DNA of 52,099 nucleotides from Candidatus Chloroploca mongolica. Lineage in GTDB: Bacteria; Chloroflexota; Chloroflexia; Chloroflexales; Chloroflexaceae. Below, one piece after another: positions 7,910 to 15,805 of the stretch. The stretch covers positions 84,302 to 136,400 of the forward strand of contig NZ_SIJK02000001.1 in the NCBI RefSeq assembly GCF_004762035.2, read 5' to 3'. The position numbers and the translations under genes were made by a program. The notes under the pieces are model-generated. The model was given only the letters and a program-made list of their open reading frames with translations, did no database searches and was not told where the DNA came from. Every line of letters begins with the position of its first letter. The first letter of the stretch is position 1.

Positions 7910-9235
7910 CTATTCACCAAGATCGCCAAGCGCAATCGGGCGGGTGCGCGGGGCGGTGTGGCGGGGCAGCAGCAGCGAGATCAGGCCAGCCAGCAACACA
8001 AAGGCCACCGAGGCCCAGAGACAGATGATCAAACCGCCGTAGGTGCTCAGGTTCATCCCGATCTGGTAGAGCAACCCGGAGAGCACGGTTCCGGCGAGGC
8101 GGCCCATCGCATTCGCCATATAATAAAAGCCGACATTCATGGCGACTTTATCACTGTCAGTATAGGCGAGAATAAGGTAGGAATGCACGGCTGAATTGAA
8201 GGCGAAGACAATGCCAAAGACGATCAACCCGGTCACGACTGAGAAGGCTGGCGCAACAGCATTCATCAGGGCAAGAGCAATTGCTGCCGGAAACAACGCC
8301 AACCCAAAGGCGAGCAGGGTCGCGGTGCGACCATCAGGCTCGTGATTGCCCTCGACGCGTCGGCGGATCAGGCGCGGGGTTGCGGCCTGCACCACGCCAT
8401 AGCCAATCGTCCAGGCGGCCATAAAGCCCCCGGCGAGCCAGAAATCCCAGCCCAGCACACTCACAAAGAAGATCGGCAGCGCAACCACAAACCAGACATC
8501 CCGCGCCCCAAAAAGGAAGATCCGGGCGGCAGCCAGCATGTTGACGGCCCGGTTATGCGAAAACATCTGGGTAAACTTTGCCTTCTTATTGGCCGTACCG
8601 AGATCGCCGCGCATCAAGAGCGCCGTAGTGACCAGGGCGGTCAGCACCAGGACGGCCAGCACCAGCATGGCGAGCTGAAACCCGATTAGGGTGAGCAGCA
8701 ACGCCCCGAGAAAGAAGCCGACGCCCTTGATCGCATTCTTTGAACCGGTAAGCACGCTCACCCAGGTATAGAGTTGCCCCTGCGTCTCGCCTGCGACCAG
8801 CTTGACTGCACTCTTGGACGACATCTTGGTCAAATCTTTGGCGATACCCGAAAACGCCTGCGCGAGCATCACATACGGCACCACCAGGAGTGACGGCGGC
8901 GCAAACGCGAGCAGGCTCAACGCGATCATCTGGGTACCAAGGCCAAGAAAGAGCGTCGTCTTGAGCCCGAAGCGTGCGCCCAGATAGCCACCAAAAAGAT
9001 TGGTCAGAATGCCAAAGATCTCATAAAAGAGAAAGAGCGAGGCGACTTGTAGCGGGGTAAAGCCGAGTTGGTAGAAATAGAAGAGCACGAGCATCCGAAT
9101 GGCGCCATCGGTAAGCGTATCGGCCCAGTACGCGAACGTCACGAGCACATAATTGCGCAGGTTCGTTTGGCGTTGCGCCAGGGCCTCGGTCTCACCAAGG
9201 GGCGCTGGTGCTTGCGGCGTCCTGGTCGTGGTCAT
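7910..9235 (-). CDS. arsJ: ArsJ-type MFS exporter of 1-arseno-3-phosphoglycerate
   Basis: A 441-residue major-facilitator protein with about 12 hydrophobic segments and a typical ArsJ N-terminus ([20 protein letters not shown]). The start ATG overlaps the stop of the upstream GAPDH gene by 4 nt (ATGA). This gene pair is the known arsenate detoxification module: GAPDH makes the unstable 1-arseno-3-phosphoglycerate and ArsJ exports it, after which it hydrolyses outside. Family identity rests on sequence style plus the GAPDH partner; a generic MFS transporter is the alternative. The arsRDA genes lie 2.5 kb away. Confidence 0.88.
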   Translation of the reverse strand: MTTTRTPQAPAPLGETEALAQRQTNLRNYVLVTFAYWADTLTDGAIRMLVLFYFYQLGFTPLQVASLFLFYEIFGILTNLFGGYLGARFGLKTTLFLGLGTQMIALSLLAFAPPSLLVVPYVMLAQAFSGIAKDLTKMSSKSAVKLVAGETQGQLYTWVSVLTGSKNAIKGVGFFLGALLLTLIGFQLAMLVLAVLVLTALVTTALLMRGDLGTANKKAKFTQMFSHNRAVNMLAAARIFLFGARDVWFVVALPIFFVSVLGWDFWLAGGFMAAWTIGYGVVQAATPRLIRRRVEGNHEPDGRTATLLAFGLALFPAAIALALMNAVAPAFSVVTGLIVFGIVFAFNSAVHSYLILAYTDSDKVAMNVGFYYMANAMGRLAGTVLSGLLYQIGMNLSTYGGLIICLWASVAFVLLAGLISLLLPRHTAPRTRPIALGDLGE

Positions 9236-10239
9236 AACAACCCTGCCACCTTACGAGCCAGCTCAACCAGACGATTGGCATAGCCCCACTCATTATCGTA
9301 CCAGGCATAGATCTTCACCTGGGTCTCATTCGTCACCATCGTGCAAGCCGCATCAACAATCGCCGAACGGGGATCGGTGACATAATCCATCGAAACAAGC
9401 GGGCGCGTCTCATAGCCAAGAATGCCGGCAAGCGGGCCAGCGGCGGCGGCCTGCAAGAGGGCATTGACCTCGGCGACACTGGTCGGGCGCGTGACTTCAA
9501 AGACACAATCGGTCAGCGAGGCATTGAGCAACGGAACGCGCACCGCCTGCCCATTGAGCTTGCCATTCAACTCGGGGAAGATCAGGCCAATCGCCGTGGC
9601 CGACCCAGTCGTCGTTGGCACAAGCGAAAGACTCGAAGCCCGTGCGCGGCGAAGATCGGTGTGCGGCGCATCATGCACCGTTTGCGTATTGGTCGAGCTA
9701 TGCACCGTCGTAATCATCCCGTGCTTGATGCCAATGCCCTCGTGGATCACTTTGACCACCGGCCCAAGACAATTGGTCGTACACGATGCCGCCGTCAGCA
9801 GATGGTGGATCGTGGGATCGTACCAATGATCATTCACGCCCATCACAATATTCAGCGCCTCACCCTTGACGGGGGCGGCGACGATCACCTTTTTGACCCC
9901 GGCGGCAAAATAGGGGGCCAATTGTTCGGGCGTGCGGAACTTGCCCGTAGCCTCGATCACCAGATCAACCCCGGCGTCGGCCCATGGTACTGCGGCGAGA
10001 TCTTTGATGCGACTAAAACCAAGCGTCTGCCCATCAATCAGCAACTGGGTGCCCTCACCCGAAGCTTCGCGGCCCCAGCGACCATGCACCGAATCAAACA
10101 TCAAGAGATGGGCACAGGCAGCGGCATCACCCGCCACCTCATTGACATGGACAAACTGCACCTCGGGCCAACCCCAGGCTGCACGCAATGCCAGACGCCC
10201 AATCCGCCCAAAGCCATTAATACCAACCCGCATCGTCAC
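9232..10239 (-). CDS. ArsJ-associated glyceraldehyde-3-phosphate dehydrogenase
   Basis: A 335-residue GAPDH with an NAD-binding Rossmann start ([18 protein letters not shown]) and the catalytic SCTTNC motif near residue 150. Its early [14 protein letters not shown] and [11 protein letters not shown] segments are those of the arsenic-linked subgroup rather than the glycolytic enzyme. It accepts arsenate in place of phosphate to give 1-arseno-3-phosphoglycerate for ArsJ. The GTG at 10239 has AGGAG at 7 nt; the ATG at 10233 (giving the usual MRVGINGFG start) is equally possible. A TCGACA-17-TATACT promoter lies upstream (10275-10303). Confidence 0.92.
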   Translation of the reverse strand: MTMRVGINGFGRIGRLALRAAWGWPEVQFVHVNEVAGDAAACAHLLMFDSVHGRWGREASGEGTQLLIDGQTLGFSRIKDLAAVPWADAGVDLVIEATGKFRTPEQLAPYFAAGVKKVIVAAPVKGEALNIVMGVNDHWYDPTIHHLLTAASCTTNCLGPVVKVIHEGIGIKHGMITTVHSSTNTQTVHDAPHTDLRRARASSLSLVPTTTGSATAIGLIFPELNGKLNGQAVRVPLLNASLTDCVFEVTRPTSVAEVNALLQAAAAGPLAGILGYETRPLVSMDYVTDPRSAIVDAACTMVTNETQVKIYAWYDNEWGYANRLVELARKVAGLL

Positions 10240-10274
10240 AAGCCTTCTCCTCTACTACAACAAATTCCATTGAT

Positions 10275-10303
10275 AGTATACGAGCTTCACGGCTTCCTGT
10301 CGA
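10275..10303 (-). promoter_or_regulatory. Promoter of gapdh-arsJ
   Basis: On the minus strand, -35 TCGACA (10298-10303) is followed 17 nt later by -10 TATACT (10275-10280), 36 bp ahead of the gapdh start. The -35 box is part of a small palindrome CTGTC-GAT-GACAG (10297-10309). It does not resemble the arsR operator at 11697-11712, so co-regulation is not evident. Confidence 0.55.
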
Positions 10304-10392
10304 TGACAGAGCGCGTTAAGGCTCTGTTAAGCGAGAATTAACACAGTTTAGATTGATATAAATATGCCAGGGCTATGCTCCATGCATCCTTC

Positions 10393-10455
10393 GCAATGCT
10401 CGCAAAAAACAGCGCAGCTAATTTTTTGCGAGCATTGCAGAGAACGTGTTACAAT
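10393..10455 (+). promoter_or_regulatory. bioY promoter with overlapping 17-bp palindrome
   Basis: Perfect 17-nt inverted arms (10393-10409 and 10422-10438, GCAATGCTCGCAAAAAA) lie upstream of bioY. The second arm covers a -35-like TTGCGA (10426-10431), which is followed after 18 nt by TACAAT (10450-10455). The palindrome could be an operator, or a terminator shielding bioY from other transcription. It does not match known BirA or BioQ sites by eye. Confidence 0.5.
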
Positions 10456-10495
10456 AGTGCCCATCATTCGTACGATCTATGAAGGAGTGACCTGT

Positions 10496-11137
10496 ATGAC
10501 CACTGGCGTGACGACTGTTGGAACCCTGGCCGACCGCCTGGTCCCCGCCCGCGGGTCTCTAGCCAATCCCATTGTGCGTGATGGATTGCTGATCGTAGCT
10601 GGGACAATCTTGATGGCAATGCTGGCGCGGATCAGCATTCACCTGCCCTTTACCCCCGTGCCAATCACTGGTCAGACGCTTGGCGTCTATCTGATTGGTG
10701 CCCTGTACGGCCCGCGCCTGGGGGCGCTGACCCTGCTCGCCTACCTGGGTCAGGGTCTACTCGGCTTACCGGTCTTCTCGATGGGTACGAGCGCGTGGAG
10801 CCCGAGCCGCATTCCGGGGCTGCCGGTCATCTTTGGCCCGACGGCAGGCTATCTCTTTGCCTTCCCGGTGGCTGCGGCGGTCGTTGGCTACCTGGCGAAC
10901 CGCGGGTGGGATCGCAAGATTCGCACCGCGCTGCCTGCGATGCTCGCTGGCGAGGCAATTATCCTGGTGATGGGCTTCACATGGCTTGTGGTCGCTACGG
11001 CATTGTTGACTGGCAGTGTCAGCATTTCAGCCCTGCTTGTTGCGGCTGTCCTGCCCTTCCTCCCAGGTGCGGCGCTGAAGATCGGGCTGGCCTCAGTCGC
11101 CTTGCCGAGTGGCTGGCGCCTGTTTGGTCATCGCTAA
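10496..11137 (+). CDS. bioY: Biotin transporter BioY (ECF S-component)
   Basis: 213 residues, six hydrophobic segments. It contains the BioY signatures LPFTPVPITGQTLGV, GPRLGALTLLAYLGQGLLGLPVF and GPTAGYLFAFP. BioY is the substrate-binding membrane subunit of biotin ECF transporters and works alone or with shared EcfA/EcfT units, which are not in this window. The start at 10496 follows AAGGAGTG at good spacing. It is a monocistronic unit with its own promoter and a terminator-like hairpin after it. Confidence 0.95.
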   Translation: MTTGVTTVGTLADRLVPARGSLANPIVRDGLLIVAGTILMAMLARISIHLPFTPVPITGQTLGVYLIGALYGPRLGALTLLAYLGQGLLGLPVFSMGTSAWSPSRIPGLPVIFGPTAGYLFAFPVAAAVVGYLANRGWDRKIRTALPAMLAGEAIILVMGFTWLVVATALLTGSVSISALLVAAVLPFLPGAALKIGLASVALPSGWRLFGHR

Positions 11138-11154
11138 CTCGTTCTGCTTCAATG

Positions 11155-11184
11155 CGCGCTGGCCCATCATGGTGGGCCGGCGCG
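11155..11184 (+). terminator. Hairpin after bioY
   Basis: Twelve-nt arms (CGCGCTGGCCCA, 11155-11166; TGGGCCGGCGCG, 11173-11184) pair with one T-G wobble. It lies 17 bp after the bioY stop. There is no strong T tract. Confidence 0.55.
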
Positions 11185-11258
11185 TATCATGAATGCAATC
11201 AGCGAGCGACGCTGCATTCCCCCATTGCCGAGCCACGTCGGCTTGAGCAACCTCATAT

Positions 11259-11334
11259 GCCCCCGTAGCTCAGAGGATAGAGCAGCAGTTTCCTAAACTG
11301 CGTGTCGTGCGTTCGAGTCGCGCCGGGGGCGCCA
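11259..11334 (+). tRNA. tRNA-Arg (anticodon CCT)
   Basis: 76 nt including an encoded CCA (11332-11334). The acceptor stem GCCCCCG pairs with CGGGGGC (11324-11330). The D arm is AGCTC-AGAGGATA-GAGC, the anticodon arm is CAGTTTCCTAAACTG with anticodon CCT, and the T arm contains GTTCGAGTC. It reads AGG. The arsenic operon and gene fragments begin just beyond its 3' end, a common integration-site arrangement, but no duplicated attachment sequence is visible. Confidence 0.96.
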
Positions 11335-11359
11335 CTGTTTAGGGCTTCCTAATGCGAAA

Positions 11360-11381
11360 CGCCGATCCGGCTGGATCGGCG
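11360..11381 (+). terminator. Hairpin downstream of tRNA-Arg
   Basis: Arms CGCCGATCC (11360-11368) and GGATCGGCG (11373-11381) with a 4-nt loop, followed by a T-rich CTTTGTGTGTTTG. Probable terminator of the tRNA transcript. Confidence 0.6.
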
Positions 11382-11399
11382 CTTTGTGTGTTTGACAGC

Positions 11400-11597
11400 C
11401 TAACTCGTCGATCCACGCCCATCCGTCGCGTCCCCTGGCTGTTCGTCGGCTCTGGCTTCCGCATCGTTCTTCTTCTCGGCACCCGTTCCCTCCGCCGCAT
11501 CTGCATTCTCCGGGTCATCTGCGTCCCCCGTATCTGCCTCCGCTCCCGCAATCTTCTTGTCTTCACCCTGCGGTACCGGCTCGTCGTGCGTGACCAT
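11400..11597 (-). CDS. Short acidic low-complexity protein or gene remnant
   Basis: A 65-residue minus-strand frame, extending in frame upstream about 12 codons without a start. It is rich in Asp, Glu, Ala and Gly (GAEADTGDADDPENADAAEG) with no hydrophobic segment. The codon preceding the ATG region reads QPPPTTSPIVRV, which looks like protein, so it may be the tail of a larger truncated gene. No family recognised and no ribosome-binding site is clear. It lies between tRNA-Arg and the ars promoter. Confidence 0.3.
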   Translation of the reverse strand: MVTHDEPVPQGEDKKIAGAEADTGDADDPENADAAEGTGAEKKNDAEARADEQPGDATDGRGSTS

Positions 11598-11668
11598 GAC
11601 CCGGACGATTGGCGACGTCGTCGGCGGCGGTTGGGCTGTCTAGTTGCGTGATAGTAACCCTGGTACCC

Positions 11669-11712
11669 TTGATCTCGTTCAGACCATCAGATATAATTCA
11701 ACTGTAGTTGAA
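11669..11712 (+). promoter_or_regulatory. arsR promoter and ArsR operator
   Basis: -35 TTGATC (11669-11674), a 17-nt spacer and a perfect -10 TATAAT (11692-11697). Immediately overlapping the end of the -10 box is a perfect palindrome TTCAACTGTAGTTGAA (11697-11712). It sits where the RNA polymerase start would be and resembles ArsR/SmtB operator palindromes. This is a classical autorepression layout for the arsR-arsD-arsA operon: arsenite binding to ArsR would release the operator. Confidence 0.85.
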
Positions 11713-11731
11713 GCATTGTCCCGAGGTCGCA

Positions 11732-12115
11732 ATGATGGTCATAGAACAACCCACGACCCAACAACTCGCCCACTGGCTCAAGGTACTCGCTGAGCCGCGG
11801 CGCTTGCAGATCTTGAACCTGCTGATGGCTGGCGTGCAGTGCAACTGCGAGCTGGGCGAGCAACTGGCCCTGGCCCCCAATCTGATCTCGCATCACCTGA
11901 GCGTGCTGCGCAAAGCCGGGTTGGTCGAGGTGGAGCGCGATGCCGCAGATGCGCGCTGGGTCTACTACGCGATCAATCGCCCTAATCTGGAGGTACTCAA
12001 CACCGCGTTCGCCGCTTTCTTTGACCCGGGGCGCATCCAAGCCCGCCAGCCCAGTTGTGGTCCACAGGCGACGGTCGTGCCGGACGATCTGATTACCGTT
12101 GGCTGTGACAGCTAG
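11732..12115 (+). CDS. arsR: ArsR-family arsenite-responsive repressor
   Basis: 127 residues with the winged-helix ArsR fold (LKVLAEPRRLQILNLLMAG, then LAPNLISHHLSVLRKAGLV, then DARWVYYAIN). A CNC pair at the start of the recognition-helix region (GVQCNCELGEQL) matches the arsenic-sensing CxC of ELCVCDL-type ArsR proteins. Further Cys lie near the C-terminus (PSCGP, GCDS). The start at 11732 has GAGG at 5-6 nt. It is first in the operon and directly behind its own operator (11697-11712). Confidence 0.94.
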   Translation: MMVIEQPTTQQLAHWLKVLAEPRRLQILNLLMAGVQCNCELGEQLALAPNLISHHLSVLRKAGLVEVERDAADARWVYYAINRPNLEVLNTAFAAFFDPGRIQARQPSCGPQATVVPDDLITVGCDS

Positions 12116-12128
12116 AGGGAGTTTCGCA

Positions 12129-12303
12129 ATGACGCGCCGTTCCCTGATGGTTATCCTGGCTCACCCCGATGACGAGGGCTTCTCGATTGGCGGCACCCTG
12201 GCCGCCTACGCTGCCCAAGGCCACCAAGGCCTTCGACGTGGCGGATCTCCCCGAGGCCCGGCTCTACTATATCGCCCCCTTACCCGCGATGATTGCGGCG
12301 TAG
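12129..12303 (+). pseudogene. Deleted LmbE/PIG-L-type deacetylase fragment
   Basis: The frame opens with a genuine PIG-L/LmbE N-terminus containing the zinc-binding AHPDDE motif (MVILAHPDDEGFSIGGTLAAYAAQG). At about 12214-12225 it jumps in frame to a C-terminal-looking tail (ATKAFDVADLPEARLYYIAP...) ending at TAG 12301-12303. The central 150-200 residues of the family are missing and the two halves are in different frames. This is an internal-deletion pseudogene lodged between arsR and arsD. The junction lies in a short repeat (AAGGCCACCAAGG), compatible with slippage or recombination. Confidence 0.8.
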
Positions 12304-12343
12304 CCGCTCCGGTTACGCCTGAACCGCATAGGAGTCCCGACCC

Positions 12344-12700
12344 ATGAGTTCTATCTCACTGCTCGCCACCGCCCCAGCCGCCCATGCCCAGGCCGATGTG
12401 GCGCTCTATGACCCACCGATGTGCTGCTCGACCGGCCTCTGTGGCCCGGCCATCGATCAAAGCCTGCTCGATACCAATGAACTGGTGGTCGCGCTCAAGG
12501 CGCGCGGCCTGCACGTCGAGCGCTACCAGATGGCCAGTGCGCCGCAAGCCTTCATCGGTCATCCCGAGGTGATGCGCCTGGTACGCGAGCGCAATATGGA
12601 GGCGCTGCCGATCACCACCGTGCGCGGTACCGTGATCAAGAGCGGGGCCTACCCCACGGCGACCGAGATCGAGGCGGCCCTGGAAGGAGCGTCCGCGTGA
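12344..12700 (+). CDS. arsD: Arsenite metallochaperone ArsD
   Basis: 118 residues. It has the ArsD metal site LYDPPMCCSTGLCGP with Cys27, Cys28 and Cys33, the equivalents of Cys12/13/18 in the E. coli protein. The C-terminal vicinal Cys pairs of some ArsD proteins are absent. It delivers As(III)/Sb(III) to ArsA. The N-terminus is about 15 residues longer than usual, but the ATG follows AGGAG at good spacing. Its stop overlaps the ArsA start by 4 nt (GTGA), so the two are translationally coupled. Confidence 0.95.
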   Translation: MSSISLLATAPAAHAQADVALYDPPMCCSTGLCGPAIDQSLLDTNELVVALKARGLHVERYQMASAPQAFIGHPEVMRLVRERNMEALPITTVRGTVIKSGAYPTATEIEAALEGASA

Positions 12701-14592
12701 CCCAGTTTCTCTTCTTCTCGGGCAAGGGTGGCGTGGGCAAGACCAGCATGGCCTGCACCACCGCCGTCTATCACGCCGACGCCGGCCAGCGTACCTTGAT
12801 TGTCACCACTGACCCGGCCTCGAACCTGAGTGATGTCTTTCAGCAGCCGATTGGCCACGCAATTACGCCCATCGACGCCGCACCAAACCTCTTCGCCATG
12901 GAGATCGACGCCGACCGGGCGACCGAGGAGTATAAAGATCGCGCCCTGGCCCCCATCCGCGCCGCCTTTCCGCCCGCCATGGTCGCGGTGATGGAGGAGC
13001 AGATGAGCGGCCCCTGCACCGCCGAGGTGGCTGCTTTCGACCGCTTCACCGACTTCCTCGACGTGCCCAGCGACGCCGGTGGTGACTTTGATGTGGTCAT
13101 CTTCGACACTGCGCCCACCGGTCACACCCTGCGCCTGATCGAACTGCCGGTCGAGTGGAGCCGCAGCATTGATGCCGCCGAGCAGGGTAGCGGCCAGACC
13201 TGCATTGGCCCCGCTGCGGCCATCCAGGACGCCAAGCACAAGTACGAGCGTGCCGTTGCCGCCATGCGCGACCCCGCTGCGACCACCTTCACCTTTGTCC
13301 TCCAGCCCGAGGCGACGTCGCTCAAAGAGACCCGGCGGGCTATGGATGAGCTGGGTAAGCTCGGCATCAGCAGCCAGCACCTGATCGTCAACGCGGTCAT
13401 CCCCGCCGAGGAGGCCGCCAACCCGCTCTTCGCCGCCCGCCGCACCATGCAGCAGGGCTACCTGGCCCAGATCGCCCGCGAGTTACCGCTGCCCACTCGC
13501 CAGATGCCGCTGCTGGCGGGCGAGATCACGGGCGTGGATCGCTTGCGCGCCGTGGGTCGGCTGCTCTTCCACCATGACGCGACCGCGCTGGTTGATCTGG
13601 CGGTAAACCCCGACGCTATCACTCCGCTCGAACCTGACCTCATGGCCATCCTGCCGCGCCTGCTGCCCGATGGCGGGCGGCGCACGATCTTCTTCGCGGG
13701 CAAGGGCGGCGTTGGCAAGACCGTCGCCTCGTGCGTCACCGCCGTCTGGCTGGCCCACCAGGGCTTCAAGACTCTGCTCCTGACCACCGACCCCGCCGCC
13801 CACCTCGGCGATGTACTCGATGTGCCCGTGGGCGATACGGTCGCCCCGGTGTCCGGCGTGCCGGGTCTCTTCGCGACCAAAATCGACCCCAAAGCCGCCG
13901 GTGAAGCCTACAAGACCCGCATCCTTGCTGATGCGCGGGCGCGCGGGCGCAGCCCTGCGTCCATCGCCATGATGCAGGAGGAGCTCGATTCGCCCTGCAC
14001 CGAGGAGATCGCGGCCTTCGATCTGTTCATCGACTATGCCGCCCAGGCCGACTGGGAGGTAATCGTCTTCGATACGGCACCGACCGGCCACACCCTGCGC
14101 ATGCTCGAATTGCCGATGGACTGGAGCCAGCAGATCGATGTGAAGGTCTTTGCCAGCGTGGACGGGGCCCAGGCCGACGAGGTAGCCAAAGCGCGTTTCG
14201 GCGGGGTGATTGAACTGATGCGCGACCCACGCCAGAGTACCTTCGCCTTTGTGCTCTACCCTGAGGCAACGCCGATCCTTGAGGCCGCACGAGCGGTCGA
14301 GGAACTGAGCTCGCTGGGCATTGCGCCGGGACTCGTGGTCGCCAACTACGTCCTGACGGAAGCGGCGGCCACGACGCCCTTCGGCCAGGCGCGCCGAGCG
14401 ATGCAGGCGCGCTACCTGGCCGAACTGCCCAGCCGCTTTGCCGCCCCGGTATTGCCCATCCCACTGCTGCCGCAGGAGGTCAAGGGACTGGCCCTGCTGA
14501 CCGAACTGGGTGAGCAGTTGTATAATGCCGACGTGCCGACGGCGAGCGGTGGATCTGAGCGACAAGGTTCCCCGGAGGCATACGGTTCCTGA
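12697..14592 (+). CDS. arsA: Arsenite-stimulated ATPase ArsA (two-domain)
   Basis: 631 residues made of two homologous halves. P-loops GKGGVGKT lie at about residues 9-16 and 335-342. Each half has the signal sequence DTAPTGHTLR. The metal-site Cys are visible: GPCTAE and GQTCIG in the first half and SPCTEE in the second, corresponding to Cys113, Cys172 and Cys422 of the E. coli protein. ArsA powers an ArsB or Acr3 efflux pump, but no pump gene follows. Third-position G/C content looks higher than in neighbours such as uvrB, hinting at a different origin. It starts with GTG inside the arsD stop. Confidence 0.96.
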   Translation: MTQFLFFSGKGGVGKTSMACTTAVYHADAGQRTLIVTTDPASNLSDVFQQPIGHAITPIDAAPNLFAMEIDADRATEEYKDRALAPIRAAFPPAMVAVMEEQMSGPCTAEVAAFDRFTDFLDVPSDAGGDFDVVIFDTAPTGHTLRLIELPVEWSRSIDAAEQGSGQTCIGPAAAIQDAKHKYERAVAAMRDPAATTFTFVLQPEATSLKETRRAMDELGKLGISSQHLIVNAVIPAEEAANPLFAARRTMQQGYLAQIARELPLPTRQMPLLAGEITGVDRLRAVGRLLFHHDATALVDLAVNPDAITPLEPDLMAILPRLLPDGGRRTIFFAGKGGVGKTVASCVTAVWLAHQGFKTLLLTTDPAAHLGDVLDVPVGDTVAPVSGVPGLFATKIDPKAAGEAYKTRILADARARGRSPASIAMMQEELDSPCTEEIAAFDLFIDYAAQADWEVIVFDTAPTGHTLRMLELPMDWSQQIDVKVFASVDGAQADEVAKARFGGVIELMRDPRQSTFAFVLYPEATPILEAARAVEELSSLGIAPGLVVANYVLTEAAATTPFGQARRAMQARYLAELPSRFAAPVLPIPLLPQEVKGLALLTELGEQLYNADVPTASGGSERQGSPEAYGS

Positions 14593-14741
14593 GGCGCAGT
14601 GCCTCGCGTTCGATGGGCTCTTTCGTATCTCCCGTGCTCAGGCAAAAAGCTGAGGCATCGGCACCGAAAGAAATGTGAATCAGCGGAAGATGAATAAGCG
14701 GAAGATGCAAGCGCCCTCGCTCCCAGGAGAAGTGCGAACTG

Positions 14742-15803
14742 TTATACCAACCGCGATGGTTCAGGCCGAGCCTCTTCCAGCAGAAAGAGGTGCTCGGGTG
14801 GGATGTGCAGGAAGACGCCGCTTCCGTTGCTCCAACACGCTGCGTTGGTGCGGACGCGCAGCACCGTTTCGCCCAGGCTGACCTGCACTTCCACATGATC
14901 GCCGCGGTAGATCTGGCTCTGTACCGTGGCAGCGAGGCTGTGCGCACACGGTTCATACCCGAGGCTCAGATGTTCGGGCCGAATGGCGTAGAGCGCTTCG
15001 CCTCCGTGACTCGGCACCTCTTTGACCGTCAGCGGCCCAAACTGACTCTGTAGGGTGGTGCCCGTGACGCGCCCGGTGAGAAAGGTGTCTATGCCCATTT
15101 GCCGCGCTGCCTGGCGATGCGGCGGTCGTTCATAGAGCCGCTGCGGCGGCGCGTGGGCTACCAGCCTGCCTCGTTCGATCAGGGCCACCTGATCGGCCAT
15201 CGCCAGCGCTTCGCTGCGGTCGTGCGTCACCAGGATCGTTGTGATGCCAAGTTCGCGCTGGATGCGCCGTACCGCTTCCTGCAGGTTCTGGCGCACCGCC
15301 GGATCGAGGCTGCTGAATGGCTCGTCGAGCATCAGTACCTGCGGCTGCACCACCAGCGCACGGGCGAGCGCAATGCGCTGCTGCTCGCCCCCCGAGAGTT
15401 GCGCCGGGCGGCGGTGCGCCATCGCGGGCAACCCGACCAGTTCGAGCATGCGCTGCACTTCGGTCTGTATGGTCGCCTTGTTTACCCCTTTTGCGCGCAG
15501 GCCAAAGGCGATATTGTCGGCGACCGAGAGAAAAGGGAAGAGGTACGCTTTCTGGAACATCAAGACGGCCCCACGCCGATGCGCCGGGATGCTCAAGATG
15601 CTGCGCCCGTCAAAGCAGATGTCGCCCTGATCGGGATCTTCGATGCCGGCGATCAGCTTGAGGATTGTCGATTTACCGCTGCCCGATGGCCCGAGCAGGG
15701 CCAGGAGCGTGTGGGCTTCAACCTCAAGCGAGAGTCGTTCAAGCGCGGGCGCGGCCTGCCGGGGATAGGTTTTGTGCAGGTGTTCGAGTGCAATCCGTGT
15801 CAT
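14742..15803 (-). CDS. ABC transporter ATP-binding protein, YnjD-like with TOBE-type C-terminus
   Basis: About 353 residues. Walker A is LLGPSGSGKST, the Q-loop lies in MFQKAYLFPFLSV, the signature is LSGGEQQRIALARAL, Walker B is VLMLDEPFSSLDP and the switch is VTHDRSEALAMADQ. The C-terminal third looks like a TOBE domain (IRPEHLSLG, VQVSLGETVLRV). It is the energy-coupling subunit for the two permeases upstream. The start at 15803 is 2 nt after the preceding permease stop. Family members import sulfate, iron or polyamines; the partner binding protein is YnjB-like, so the substrate is unknown. It is last in a seven-gene operon. Confidence 0.93.
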   Translation of the reverse strand: MTRIALEHLHKTYPRQAAPALERLSLEVEAHTLLALLGPSGSGKSTILKLIAGIEDPDQGDICFDGRSILSIPAHRRGAVLMFQKAYLFPFLSVADNIAFGLRAKGVNKATIQTEVQRMLELVGLPAMAHRRPAQLSGGEQQRIALARALVVQPQVLMLDEPFSSLDPAVRQNLQEAVRRIQRELGITTILVTHDRSEALAMADQVALIERGRLVAHAPPQRLYERPPHRQAARQMGIDTFLTGRVTGTTLQSQFGPLTVKEVPSHGGEALYAIRPEHLSLGYEPCAHSLAATVQSQIYRGDHVEVQVSLGETVLRVRTNAACWSNGSGVFLHIPPEHLFLLEEARPEPSRLV

Positions 15804-15805
15804 AG

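Noticed and set aside
9232-10239. Ordinary glycolytic GAPDH
   Set aside because: It overlaps the ArsJ-type MFS gene and has the segments of the arsenic-linked subgroup rather than the usual glycolytic gene context.
13483-14565. Minus-strand frame opposite arsA
   Set aside because: ArsA is intact on the plus strand with both P-loops; the antisense frame is a GC-rich shadow.
11259-14592. Integrated genomic island with attachment sites
   Set aside because: tRNA-Arg and the ars genes suggest it, but no integrase or repeat of the tRNA 3' end was seen in the window.
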